From assembly GCA_916613615.1 (NCBI GenBank), contig OU744732.1, forward strand, positions 30,638,673-30,702,672: a stretch of 64,000 nt of DNA, read 5' to 3'. The notes beneath the pieces are model-generated. The model did not search any database. It saw nothing but the letters and a program-made list of their open reading frames with translations, and was not told where the DNA came from. Of the stretch, positions 12,257 to 23,904 are shown piece after piece. Both the position numbers and the translations under genes were made by a program. The stretch's first letter is position 1, and each line of letters starts with the position of its first letter. Source of the stretch: Steromphala cineraria. Its lineage: Eukaryota > Mollusca > Gastropoda > Trochida > Trochidae.

Positions 12257-13369
12257 TTGTTATCTATTGTTTAAATGAATGCAAATGACGTTAAGAGATG
12301 GGAAGAACAATAAACCGACATATTTTTTAATTCCTTGGTTGCAATTGAAAAAAACATTAACAAGTTTTACTTGTGTAATGAAATAATGTGTTCTCATTGC
12401 GAAAACAAACAAGCACACGTGAGAATAAAAGATCTACTGGTAATAATTTTGGGAAAGCAAATGACACGTCGACATGAATTCAATAAACTTTGAAAAACTG
12501 CAAGTTGACTATGTATTATATGTATCAATATGGTGTGCTTTGGTAATCTCGTTTTAATGCTTCTACAGGCTGGTTTAAATTCGATATTCTCGATCTATTT
12601 ACATATTCCACAAAAGTTATATCAGTACTCAATTATATCAGTACTCAATTTCTATTTTTTCAATGTCTGAGACATATAATCTTTTTTTATAATTCTACCT
12701 TTGATCATAAAACGTCTTGTGACCACTCCTTTGCGTCATTCTAGATATAAGTGACACACTTACAGGTGAGAAAATATGGGTTACAGAGGGGCTTCTCTTT
12801 TACAGAAATTGCATATGTTTGTATCTTTGATTTTAATCTTATGTCTTAGATCATTTGTCGGTTAAATTCTATGTAGATTGTAGCATCGTAACCATGTAAG
12901 TTTTGGGCTGAGAATAAATGTGACAGGTACTTGTGTATACTTTTCAAATTATCTTCAGTGATCGAGTATTCAAAATCTGTTACTCATTTTTGTTTGCTAG
13001 TTTTAATTAGATTGCCCGATTCTAAGAGCCAAGCCAGTTCTTTTTTCATTGGTTGATAACCGCGCATGCTCGTTACGGACCGAGTGTGTAAGTAGCTAGA
13101 TGTAATGTAGGACTTATGGAATGTTAACATTACAGCTACTTTTAACTATATTGATATTCGATAATCTTATCACCATATTTGAATATATTATTTATAAAAT
13201 AAATACCCCTGTTGATAAAAGTTGTTTCTTCAGTGTCTTGTTTGTTTTCTGTTATATAATCATTTCGCCGTATTGGTAAGAAAATATTATAAATTGAATA
13301 TTGACATTATTTCCATCATTTTTCGTACACACTATTAAATAATTATCTTACCAGAATTAGTTAGTTTTT
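12257..13369. other. No gene seen
   Basis: AT-rich sequence with no supported frame or named repeat, apart from a 16-bp doublet TATATCAGTACTCAAT near 12618-12650. Confidence 0.5.
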
Positions 13370-14641
13370 AGCTCATCTGGCCTGTAAGGCCCGATGGGCT
13401 TATGGCATGGCATGGTGTCCGGCGTCCGTCCGTCCGTCCGTCCGTCCGTCCGTCCGTCCGTCTTCTCCAGAACCATAAGGCCTAGAAAGCTGAAACTTTG
13501 TGTACAGACTCCTTGGCTAGTGAGGATTATAAATTGTAGCTTTAGTGGCCCTGTGACCCCTAATAAGGGCCACAGGGGCCACACCCTAAAAACCTATTTT
13601 CATCTTCTTCTCCAGAACCATACGGCCTAGAAAGCTGAAACTTTGTGTCCAGACTCCTTGGCTAGTGAGGATTATAAATTGTAGCTTTAGTGGCCCTGTG
13701 ACCCCTAATAAGGGCCACAGGGGCCAAACCCTTAAAACCTATTTTCATCTTCTTCTCCAGAACCATAAGGCCTAGAAAGCTGAAACTTTGTGTACAGACT
13801 CCTTGGCTAGTGAGGATTTTAAATTGTAGCTTTGGTGGCCTTGTGACCCCTAATAAGGGCCACAGGGGCCACGCCCTTAAAGCCTATTTTCATCTTCTTC
13901 TCCAGAACCATGATGCCTAGAAAGCTGAAACTTTGTGTATAGCCTCTTTGAAGAGTGAGGATTATAAATTGTAGCTTTGGTGGCCCTGTGACCCCTAATA
14001 AGGGCCACAGGGGCCACACCCTAAAAACCTATTTTCATCTTCTTCTCCAGAACCATAAGGCCTAGAAAGCTGAAACTTTGTGTACAGACTCCTTGGCTAG
14101 TGAGGATTATAAATTGTAGCTTGAGTGGCCCTGTGACCCCTAATAAGGGCCACAGGGGCCACGCCCTAACAACCTATTTTCATCTTCTTCTCCAGAACCA
14201 TACGGCCTAGAAAGTTGAAACTTTGTGTACAGACTCCTTGGCTAGTGAGGATTATAAATTGTAGCTTGAGTGGCCCTGTGACCCCTAATAAGGGCCACAG
14301 ATGCCATGCCTTAAAAACCTATTTTCATCTTCTTCTTCAGAACCATGAGGCCTAGAAAGCTGAAACTTTGTGTACAGACTCCTTGACTATTGAGGATTAT
14401 GAATTGTAGCTTTGGTGACCCTGTTGCCCCTAATAAAGGCAACAGGAACGTCCTTCAAATCTATTTTCATCTTCTTCTCCTGAAGTATAAGGCCTAGAAA
14501 ACTGAAACTTGTCGCCTATATACTTAATTTTATGATTGGTGCCCCTGTGGCCTTTACAAAGGGGGAATCACATTGGCCACACTCTACAGCATAATATATG
14601 ATGTAGCCTGATGAGCTACAGAGCCAATGGCTCTATTTTTT
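13370..14641 (+). mobile_element. Helentron-like non-autonomous element with eight 146-bp units
   Basis: Begins AGCTCATCTGGCC with a GGCC-TGTAA-GGCC hairpin, then (TCCG)n at 13425-13461. About eight units of 144-146 bp follow, starting near 13461, 13605, 13751, 13896, 14041, 14186, 14331 and 14475. Closing IR GCCTGATGAGCT (14606-14617) complements the start. The perfect hairpin AGAGCC-AAT-GGCTCT (14620-14634) and a T run end it. Units say CTTCTCCAGAACCATAAGGCC...TGACCCCTAATAAGGGCCACAGG. ORFs of 66-78 codons on both strands are repeat shadows. A truncated relative is at 2951-3440. Confidence 0.75.
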
Positions 14642-15120
14642 TAATTAACTCATCGCTGATGTTTTGTTTTATTTAAAGAGATCGCTTTGTACAGGAGAAT
14701 ACTTATATAATTGAAACGGGTTCTTTAGTTTTGATTTATCTTCGTAATCAAAGAGTTTCTGTAGCAAGCTTATGTTTTGTAGAACAAATAACATATCATT
14801 TAAGTCTGCAACTTGTACGAACGGTATTTAAGATACACAATAGGACTCAATTTCATCTGGGAATGGCCATGAACCCGCCCAAATAACATATCTTTTGTGC
14901 ACGACAATAACCATACTTCCTTAGTCTAACTTGTAGGAACGGTATTTAAGACAAAAAAAGAAACTCAATGATTGTCATCTGGGAAGGGCCATGAACCGGC
15001 CATCATAATGCTGTTGAACATTAGAACACTAGCAGTGCATGACATCTTAATTCTAAGGCAGGCTTGATAATTGTCGGTATCAAATGAAAACCTTATTGGA
15101 AGACTCGATGCATTTGTTTA
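14642..15120. other. No gene seen; diverged doublet
   Basis: About 14778-14880 and 14881-14995 share the phrases AAATAACATATC, TAACTTGTA(C/G)GAACGGTATTTAAGA and TCATCTGGGAA(T/G)GGCCATGAACC. This is a two-copy tandem repeat of roughly 110 bp. Confidence 0.5.
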
Positions 15121-15360
15121 GATGTCTTGTGTCGTGTTATGTTGTGTAATAGCTTGTGTTGAGTCGTGTGTTGTCTTGTCTTATGTTGAGTGTTTTGTCG
15201 TGTAGTGTTGTGTCTTGTGTCTTGTCTTATGTCGTGTATTGTCTCTTATATTTTGTCTCGTGTCGTGCCCAGTACTCTAATCATGTGTCTTGAGTCTTGT
15301 CTTGTGTCGTATATTTTCTTGTGTCTTGAGTCTTGTCTTGTGTCGTGTCTTGTCTTGCGT

Positions 15361-15664
15361 CGTGTCTTGTATTGTGTCATATCTTTCGACGTGAACTATC
15401 TCGGGTCATGTCGTGTCTTGTATTGTGTCATGTCTTTCGACGTGAAATATCTCGGGTCATGTCGTGTCTTGTATTGTGTCATGTCTTTCGACGTGAAATA
15501 TCTCGGGTCATGTCGTGTCTTGTATTGTGTCATGTCTTTCGACGTGAAATATCTCGGGTCATGTCGTGTCTTATATTGTGTCATGTCTTTCGACGTGAAA
15601 TATCTCGGGTCATTTCATGTCTTGTATTGTGTCATATCTTTCGACGTGAAATATCTCGGGTCAT
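15361..15664. repeat. 51-bp minisatellite, left block (six units)
   Basis: The unit is TGTCTTGTATTGTGTCATGTC followed by TTTCGACGTGAAATATCTCGGGTCATGTCG, with TTTCGACG near 15385, 15436, 15487, 15538, 15589 and 15640. The period of exactly 51 keeps a 17-codon frame open on both strands. Units here read GGTCATGTCGTGTC, unlike the right block. Confidence 0.85.
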
Positions 15665-16074
15665 CTTTCGCACCTACTGAGAGTCTACATCCATAGCCGT
15701 TCACTACGTTCCGAGTCAAAGCAGCTCCTTTGCATACCGAAAGTCAGGACAGTTGCACATGGCCAACGCTCTTTTGCTTTTGCTGCTGCTTCAAGCTGAT
15801 ACTCTCTCCCTCATATGATCCGACTTTCGGAAAATCTTCCAACCTTCAAACGAAGCCTTAAAACATTTCTCTTCAGAGAAGCTTATCTTCTCTAATTTGT
15901 GCGCTCAGAGCATGCATTAAGCATGGAATTAGCGCTTTATAAATGGACTGTTATGTTATGTTATGTTATGTTATGTTATGTTATGTTATGTTATGTTATG
16001 TTATGTTATGTTATGTTATGTTATGTTATGTTATGTTATGTTATGTTATGTTATGTTATGTTATGTTATGTTAT
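15665..16074 (+). mobile_element. LINE 3' end with reverse-transcriptase C-terminal remnant and (TTATG)n tail
   Basis: In the frame starting near 15806 it reads LPHMIRLSENLPTFKRSLKT then FLFREAYLL and a stop. This matches the C-terminal end of many non-LTR reverse transcriptase ORFs (pattern LP..IR....L..FK..LKT.LF..AY). The 3' end GAGCATGCATTAAGCATGG...GCGCTTTATAAATGGACTGTTATG matches that at 6822-6926. The tail is about 25 copies of TTATG (15951-16074). It is 5'-truncated, as is usual for LINE insertions. Confidence 0.75.
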
Positions 16075-16580
16075 GTCATGTCTTGTATTGTGTCATGTCT
16101 TTCGACGTGAAATATCTCCGGTCATGTCATGTCTTCTTTGTGTCATATCTTTCGACGTGAAATATCTCGGGTCATGTCATGTCTTGTATTGTGTCATGTC
16201 TTTCGACGTGAAATATCTCGGGTCATGTCATGTCTTGTATTGTGTCATATCTTTCCGTGTGAAATATCTCTGGTCATGTCATGTCTTGTATTGTGTCATG
16301 TCTTTCGACGTGAAATATCTCGGGTCATGCCATGTCTTGTATTGTGTCATATCTTTCGACGTGAAATATCTAGGGTCATGTCATGTCTTGTATTGTGTCA
16401 TGTCTTTCGACGTGAAATATCTCGGGTCATGCCATGTCTTGTATTGTGTCATATCTTTCGACGTGAAATATCTCGGGTCATGTCATGTCTTGTATTGTGT
16501 CATATCTTTCGACGTGAACTATCTCGGGTCATGTCATGTCTTGTATTGTGTCATGTCTTTCGACGTGAAATATCTCGGGT
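16075..16580. repeat. 51-bp minisatellite, right block (ten units)
   Basis: Same unit as the left block but with GGTCATGTCATGTC as the usual variant, so each block has homogenised on its own. One unit near 16252 reads TTTCCGTGTG. The left block's last GGTCAT continues in phase with GTCATGTCTTG here, once the intervening LINE fragment is removed. Confidence 0.85.
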
Positions 16581-17130
16581 GCATGTATTGTGTCATGTCT
16601 TTTGTTGAATCGTCTCTTGGCTTGTGTCGTATCCTCTGTCGTGTCGTGTCTTGTCTCTTATCTCGTGACGTGTATTCTCTTTTGTCTTGTCAACTTTGGT
16701 GAGACTTGTCCTTTGTGTTGTGTCTTGTGTCGTTTCTTGTATCATGTGTATCGTGTGTCATGTCTTGCGTCGTATCATGCCTTGTGGTGTCATTTCTTTT
16801 GTCATGGCTTGTGTTGTGTCGTGTCTTGTCTTGTGTCGCCTCGTGTCTTGTCTTGTGTTGTGTTTTTGCCGTGTCGTGTCTTGTGTTGTTAAGTGTGTTG
16901 TGTCATGTCTTGTGTCGCATGGTGATTTTTGTGCAGTGGTGTCTTGTGATGTGTCGTGTCTTGTGTCATATCTGTAATTTGTTGTGTCAGGTCGGCCTGT
17001 TGTATCATATCTTGTGTCCTGTGTTGTGTTTACTCGTCTCTTGTATCTTGTCATGTGCCGTGTAGTGTCTTGTCTTGTATCATATCATTTCTTGTATCAT
17101 GTGTGTCGTGTCGTGTATTGAAGTGTACTC

Positions 17131-19477
17131 AACTACTAAAGCTTTAAACCACTCAATATGCGGCATCTGACTTTAACTATCAGTTGTTGCAAACTCATTA
17201 TAGTAGAGGTTATGCTGTACGTTAGCTATCTTATTCAATCAAATCACAGACACTTTCATTCAGTGTACATGTTGTACAACAATATCATAGCGAATGGATC
17301 CTTGAACAACGACAGACAGTAAACACCTGCATAATACCATAAGTCTATTGAGCACAGATACAGTCTATAAAATTGCGCCGTAATAATGTAGTCATTCAAA
17401 CTCCATTGGAATCAAATACAAGAGATGAAGATCAGGGGTGATGGTCTAGTGTTAGACTCGGTCTAATACCAAGTAGATCTATTTCCTCCATCACCCGAGG
17501 GATCAGTTGTCTGAAGACAGATCTGCTTGTGTAAACCATTTGATTGTCGAGATGACATTGATACAGGGGATTACTGCGGTGTTTCTGGAGAAAATGAGGT
17601 TTTACATTTCATTACTGGGTGTATATCTTCACCACTATGCGCTACTGACATACTGGTCGTACAATTGTACTGAAAGGAATGATCAGGATAACAAAATGTA
17701 GTAGAACATTATTAAACTTTTTCAAAACGAAAATTAATAATTTAATGGTTAATTCTTTTTTATCTTTTACAGTTAAACAATTTTCATTCATATAAGTTTT
17801 TCTCATGCCAAACTGATAAGGTCATGATGAACGGGAAATCTATAAACGAAACGAGTCACTGATTGATAATTTTATTAAATGTACATATCTATATAAAATC
17901 AAATAAAAACCACTAATATAATTAAAGAAAATAGAGCTAAAATCATTGACAAAAAATGAAATATTGGAATTGTTGTTTTCCCCTTCAACACATTTTGAAA
18001 TGCAAGATGTTTCCAACTACAGAAAAAGCGATACCAACTTTCCAAGAGGGTAAAAACTAAAATACTGTGATTAACATTAAAAGGAATTTTACACTGTTCT
18101 GTCTTGTCCAGTTAAGGATATTGAAAACGACATATTTGAAGGGCATTTTTTTCAAAAACGTGAACAGATATTCATAAGATTCATAACCTAGTTCCGATGG
18201 TTGCTGCAAACATAAAGTAACCCTGTTTCCGTCGTTATTATCAATCGTGTCTTCTAGAAATAACCAAATTGGTTCCATATTACCAATTATGGGTTCTTTA
18301 ACTTCTTTTTATCAAATATCGGCTTATCAAGCGTACAATTCTTACATATGTTTTCTTTATATTCTATTATTCCATACGTAGTTATTTTTTTATATCCGTA
18401 ACTGCACAGTAGGGGTTCTGATAGTTTCCGGTTGTCAATACACATCAACGAATTCATTTTCAACGTTTTCTTCGATCCGTTAAGTTTGCGTGGTAACATC
18501 TATTGATAAACTGTCATACATGTTGAAGTTACTTGGTAAATAAAATCCTGTGATGCGTAAAAGTAACGCTATTTATGAAAAACCTAAGGAAAATATTTCC
18601 ATGACTTTGGAAGCAAAATACCATGTTTACCATGTTGCATAACATTTATAAGTCGTTTAATTCTTCCCGGAGTCTTAAAATCTATTATTTTCAGTTAACT
18701 AGGGGTTATAGTGCTTTAATATCGGAATACTCATTTTGAAAAAATATTGAACAATAACAGGAGAAAGGGTTAAACATGAAGCATGTTTGTGAGTGGATAT
18801 CATGCTTACAATATTCTATATTTCATGAACCTTTATTTTTTCATATAATTTCAAAATTCGAGTCGTGCCAAGGCAGATGGCAACCATGCGCACGTTAATG
18901 CGTTGTTTAGCCGTTATACATGTACAATGACAACAAGGACGAATAAGTAATTGTTAAATCTGTCTTCCATTTACATTACCCAAGACATGAATAAATTTGG
19001 CTCATATATGTGCACGTTTCAGTACATTAATTTTTGATAACAAATCTATGCATTTCAGGCTAAAAAGTAACACCGAGATAAGGTACTATCAAATTATCAT
19101 ATTTAGTATGTCTCCTTTTAAGCTTTGAAACGGTTCAAGTGTTGTTATGAGTTGAGTTGAGTTGGTAAGTCATTCAATTTGACAAATTGAAAAAGACAAA
19201 TTGACAAAAGAGCGAAAACTAAGTGACTTCAGATTCCATATAGGTAAGGTAGGGTTTGACCAATCGACCGAAGCTGTCTAAATGGAGGGTATGGTTTGAA
19301 CATTTTTTTCAGACAGCAGCCAGCATCTGACTCCAGCCTCTTGCATATGGTAAACCATTAACTGTGGCTCTGATCACAATCACATTACAAGACGTGCTGT
19401 TACGCAGCGAATTCATTGTTTCATAAAATGTAAGTCAACACTCAACAAGATACAATAATGTTTATTCATGTAAGCTG
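17131..19477. other. No gene seen
   Basis: AT-rich sequence without recognisable repeats or exons. Frames at 17507-17701, 18057-18278 and 18287-18499 have no known content. The last two are adjacent minus-strand frames, but without plausible joint splicing. Confidence 0.4.
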
Positions 19478-19622
19478 TGATGTCCAAATATGACAATGTT
19501 TCAATTTGTCCAAAATTGACAATATATTTATGTCCAAAATATGACTATATTAATGTCCAAATATGACAATATTTATGTCCAAATATGACTATATTTATGC
19601 CCAAATATGACAATATATAATT
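19478..19622. repeat. Short tandem repeat of about 22 bp
   Basis: Five to six imperfect units of TTTATGTCCAAATATGACAATA, varying at CAATA/CTATA and AAAA/AAAT. Confidence 0.75.
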
Positions 19623-19639
19623 GTTCAATAATACAAACA

Positions 19640-20240
19640 AATATATGTATTATCAAAGTATCAAAGTGATAGCGGGAGACACCAAGTATGTGTCTTCACG
19701 CCACGCTATCTCAAGTCAAAAGTGACAGGCAAATCCCCTGCCTCGCACGTGCTGGCCACGCATGCACTCGTAGATGCGTTTGTGCGAGTCACTCAGGGGT
19801 ACGGAAACGGTCCTTCAGTTCACGTGCTAATACCTCTACTAGTGCACCCATTACTCACAAATAGACTACCTGACGACTGAAAGTATTTGCATTGCAACAA
19901 GTTGTGACACGTAGAAGGATGTCACCCACATACTAAGTGCTTACTCCGACAATGCTCTTAAGGGAAGCCTGACTTCATTTCCTTACTTCTCCTATAAGAT
20001 ACCGATGTCAGATCACTGCACTCGATGGCATGCACCCTTTCATTGTCTGTCAATTGTTCCAAGCCTTAACGTGGAATCGGAGACCTTGATTAAGCGGCGT
20101 CCGTTCATCCTTGCACTCACGTGTATCTTTATTTGTCGTTGCCATTGTCTGCAATAAGGGATGACCTTTGAGTTTGGTTGTCATGCTCTTATTGCGAAGG
20201 TGACAACGATGCCTTGACCATGTTTTCAAAATCCTAAAGA
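19640..20240. other. GC-richer unique block with three CACGTG E-boxes
   Basis: This 600-bp stretch is clearly richer in GC than its neighbours and shows no repeat structure. CACGTG occurs in GCACGTGCT, TTCACGTGCT and CTCACGTGTA. Near 20160 it reads ATGACCTTTGAG, a nuclear-receptor-type half site. No open frame longer than chance was found. It could be a regulatory or transcribed non-coding segment. Confidence 0.3.
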
Positions 20241-21170
20241 GCCACTCTGTGAGTTGTTGATGGTCACATATACAAAACTCTATAAATGGTTCATTTGATT
20301 GAGAACTATCGGCTGTTGTAGGAGAGTATCATTTTAGAGCCAGTTGACGTAAAATAACATAAGGAATGTTTGAAGTCAGAATGACAGTAATGAATTGATA
20401 ATTTGGTATAGTTTATATGAGAAATATTCATGTACATTGGACGTGTAAATTTGGTTTCAACAATTTTATATGACTGTTTTACGTTCTTACAAGAAGTATT
20501 TCGAAATGATAATTCTACAAGAATTTTTAAAATATGTGACCCTTGTGTTGCATTAATCATTGTCAAATATGTTCCTCTATTAATATTAGTATTACGTTCA
20601 ATATGTAATAGAAAATTAATTTTTCTTCATCTGCTCAAAAATTATAACTTTTGGTACCACACTTATTAAATAAGTCGAACTCAAGCGAACATCATACATG
20701 TATAACATCATATTTGCATGGAAAACAAAAGTAATAAAACCTGCTATATATTTCTTGCTCTTTGTGATTGTCATTCTAGTTCAAGTTCAAACATATTGTT
20801 TTGCTTTGATATTAAATAAATTCAAAACATCTCACATCTTCTTCTCAAAATGGCACTAATATGATTAATTCTTGTTTTCAATGAAAATCTTAAAAAAGGC
20901 CAGATATATATTCGTGGAAATCAAATTCGTACGTCCTATATTCCCGAATACAAGTTATATAGCCTATTTAACATCATCAACACGTAATCGCATCCTAACT
21001 GCTGTAGATAAGTTTTCAAATAACGTTTGACTGATTGACGCGCATAGAAGGTACATTAAGACGACAACAACTTTTGATGTCTTGTTGAGAAAACATTTTC
21101 TAAAACGAATTCTGCACCCTTTTGGTGTTTAGTATAATTAAGAAATAGAGTAGCCCTAACCATCATGTGT
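20241..21170. other. No gene seen
   Basis: AT-rich sequence. Overlapping opposite frames at 20306-20566 and 20430-20669 are short and unrecognised. Confidence 0.45.
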
Positions 21171-21173
21171 TTT

Positions 21174-21321
21174 GCAATAAAGTATAGTTTTGCCCTGAAC
21201 TATTATAGTTAAAGCATGAGGCCGAAGGCATCAGGGAAATATCTAGTGACGCCATAGCTGATTGTTACTGACGTCATGGGTCATTGTTTCGTGACGTCAC
21301 TCAAAAACTATACTTTATTGC
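21174..21321. mobile_element. Small MITE with GCAATAAAGTATAGTTTT ends
   Basis: GCAATAAAGTATAGTTT at 21174-21190 is inverted at 21304-21321 (AAAACTATACTTTATTGC). The 148-bp span holds two perfect TGACGTCA octamers (21269-21276 and 21292-21299). No coding capacity. Confidence 0.65.
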
Positions 21322-21689
21322 GGAATAAAGGGTGGGCGGCGTCTTTGATCTTAACGGGAACAATACTAGAACAATGAATAATAATCAATATCCTGAAACG
21401 TTAACGTATATTTCTGAATACAAAACATAGATTCTTCATAACGTTCCAAATATACCTTAATATATATAAATATAATTTGACTCGAAGTCTTAAATAATTG
21501 GGTGACGTTACTTTTGCCGCTTTGCAGGAATATTTGCCTTGTCCTCCTCCATCTCATCTTCACAACGTCACGGCCGAAACGAAAAAAGTTTCTAAACCTT
21601 TCCCGAGGAGAGTTGCTCGATACGTTTTCACCTTGCCGTGGGATGATGCCTCCATCTTGTCATAGATGGAGGAAGATCTATAACTCTTG

Positions 21690-22295
21690 TCATAAGACTA
21701 TGACGTCTATCCTCTGTAATGCTCAATAGAGTTTGAGTAAACTGTCTATGTAGGTGTTTAATATTTTCTTGTTTGTAAGTAATTAAATTGGTAACTGTAA
21801 GATAGACGAACATCGCATTTGCCATAGTTGTCAACAGATCATGACGTATATCCAAGCTCTTAGATTGTGAAAACTGACAACGTACATGTAGGTGTTTAAT
21901 AATTTCTTATTTGTAAATAATTTATATGGTTATTGAAAGATAGACGAACATCCCGTGTTGTCAACAAATCATGACGTATATCCCACATAATGCTCTGCGA
22001 TTGCGTGTAAACTGACAATATGGGGATTCCATGTGTTTCTAGTTGTAAATTATAGAATTGGTTAACGAAAGATAGACCAATATCCAATATATATCCAATA
22101 CTTTATCGAATATTTTTCTCTTTGATTGCGAGAAAACTGACAATGTAGGAATTTCAAATGTTCCTATTTGTAAATGGTAACTGAAATATGAAATTGGTTA
22201 CTGAAAGACAGAGGAAGATCTTATTTATCAAAATGTTGTCACCAGATCATGACGTATATCCTATATAACGCTATTGAATTGCGTTTAAACTGACA
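21690..22295. repeat. Degenerate tandem repeat of about 135 bp
   Basis: Four to five diverged units share (A/T)CATGACGTATATCC...GCTCT..GATTG.G..AAACTGACAA..TGTAGG...TTTGTAA.TAAATTGGTTA.TGAAAGATAGACGAACAT. The ATGACGTATATCC word is at 21841, 21971 and 22249, with an earlier variant (ATGACGTCTATCC) near 21699. ORFs on the minus strand here are repeat shadows. Confidence 0.7.
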
Positions 22296-22914
22296 AGATA
22301 AAGACAAGCTAGTGACAGGAGAGAGAGAAACATTTAATGCTTAGAATTCCCATTCTTCAATATCATTTGCCTCAAATTCCCATGTTCTTAGAATATTTAT
22401 TCTATTCTAACGAATTTTACGTATATTACTACATATTTCAATTTTGTTAAATAAAAATAGAGTTAAACATATTAATCATCAAAAGAACATTTTCAGTAAA
22501 ACGTGATATTAATTGAACATTTCCAAACTTTATGTTTTAAAAATTTCAAGGAAATAATTATCTGTGAGCTTATTAACGTATTTTCCGATTTATTGTATAT
22601 TTGTTGCAATTGTATTCTTTGAAATACTTGCGAAGGTTTATTAGCCAACCCTCATCACGAAATTGTTTGGATGTGAGATAAAGATGTTTTCATCTTCAAT
22701 CAACATTATATTGCCATGACTCCTTCAATTTAATTTACAACTGCATGCGACATTTCATTATAATGTTGCCAATATAATCTCTTTACCTTATGTAAAATCA
22801 CGCAGAATTATTTGCTGAAGTGACTCATAAATGTGGCTTCAAATACTTCTCCAATCCATCGAAAACTTTAGTTTACCTAAATTTATAATAAAACAGAACA
22901 GATTATGAGATCAC
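22296..22914. other. No gene seen
   Basis: AT-rich sequence with no supported frame, splice pattern or repeat. Confidence 0.5.
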
Positions 22915-22987
22915 CTCCTTTGGGATTCGAACCCGGGACCTCAGGTTGAGAGGTAGACACACTACCCATTCGGCTAAAGAGAAATCC
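22915..22987 (-). mobile_element. tRNA-like sequence, probable SINE head or tRNA pseudogene
   Basis: On the minus strand TTTAGCCGAATGGGTAGTG resembles a Pol III A box, and GGGTTCGAATCCC is a perfect B box at the right spacing. An ACCTC/GAGGT stem encloses the seven-base loop TCAACCT. The base before the putative anticodon is C instead of the invariant T, the T-stem outer pairs fail and the acceptor arms do not pair. It is therefore not a functional tRNA. Confidence 0.55.
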
Positions 22988-23377
22988 CTCTTGCCAATGC
23001 CAGTATGAATGCTTATATTTCACCCTGTCACATTAATTTTCCATGTAAGATCTGTTAATTCCTGATTTCTAGATGTAATACACAAGAAATTAACTGTCAG
23101 TGACCATTTCGTTGGTATTGCTGGACAATATGGAAGGGGATGTGTGCCATCATCGTAGTACCGTCATGGTAGTAAAGTCATCATGGTACCGTCACCAGTG
23201 TACTATCAAATGGTACCGAAGTCTACATAATCCAAAATCCCCTTTACCGAAAGAGAGAAAATACTGAAGTCGTCCCGACTTTTATTGAGAAGCTTCATAA
23301 GAATTACATAGCAGAACATTTTTTCGAGCGGTGACAGTACCGTAGCGATAGGTTAAAACGAACGCTGACAACTGTGG

Positions 23378-23904
23378 TTCCATGATGACGGTACCATAAC
23401 GACGGTACCATGATGATGGTACAACGGTGACGGTACCATGATGGCGGTACCATGATGACGGTACCATGATAACGCTACCATGATGACGATACTATGATGA
23501 CGGTACCATGATGATGGTACAACGGTGACGAAACTATGATGGCGGTACCATGATGACGGAACCATGATGACGCTACCATGATGACGATACTATGATGACG
23601 GTACCATGATGACGGTACCATGATGACAGTACCATGATGACGCTACCATGATGACGAAACTATGATGACGGTACCATGATGACGATACCATGCTGACGGT
23701 ACCATGATGGCAGTACCATGATGACAGTATCATGATGACAATACCATGATGACAGTACCATGATGACAATACTATGATGACGATACCATGATGACGATAC
23801 TATGATGACTGTACCATGGTGACGGTACTACGATACCATGATGACGATACCATGATGACGGTACCATGATACCGGTACCTTGATGACAGTACCATGATGA
23901 CGTA
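23378..23904. repeat. 14-bp minisatellite (GGTACCATGATGAC)
   Basis: About 37 imperfect units, many carrying GGTACC. Three units make 42 bp, so frames stay open as a 14-residue repeat (ORFs at 23282-23467 and 23353-23565, minus); these are not genes. About 23153-23215 carries a few units in the opposite orientation (TACCGTCATGGTAG, CATCATGGTACCGTCACC). Confidence 0.85.

Larger units (their letters stand above)
15121..17130. repeat. G/T-rich degenerate pentamer region (TGTCT/TGTCG)
   Basis: A 2-kb region whose plus strand is dominated by TGTCT, TGTCG, TGTGT and TTGTG words, with strong strand asymmetry. It contains the 51-bp arrays and the LINE insertion listed separately. Long frames here (up to 267 codons on plus, 98 on minus) come from low complexity, and I do not call them genes. 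Confidence 0.75.

Noticed and set aside
15190..15696. 168-codon plus-strand ORF
   Set aside because: Consists of pentamer-like and 51-bp repeats; the opposite strand is open as well. No domain.
15899..16702. 267-codon plus-strand ORF, the longest in the window
   Set aside because: It runs through the (TTATG)n tail and the 51-bp minisatellite. The periods preserve an open frame on both strands, so the length is an artefact of repetition.
22915..22987. Functional tRNA gene
   Set aside because: A B box and an anticodon-like stem are present, but the invariant T33 is C, and the acceptor and outer T-stem pairs fail. SINE head or pseudogene fits better.
23378..23904. CRISPR-like array
   Set aside because: Direct 14-bp repeats with no unique spacers, in a eukaryotic genome. 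An ordinary minisatellite.
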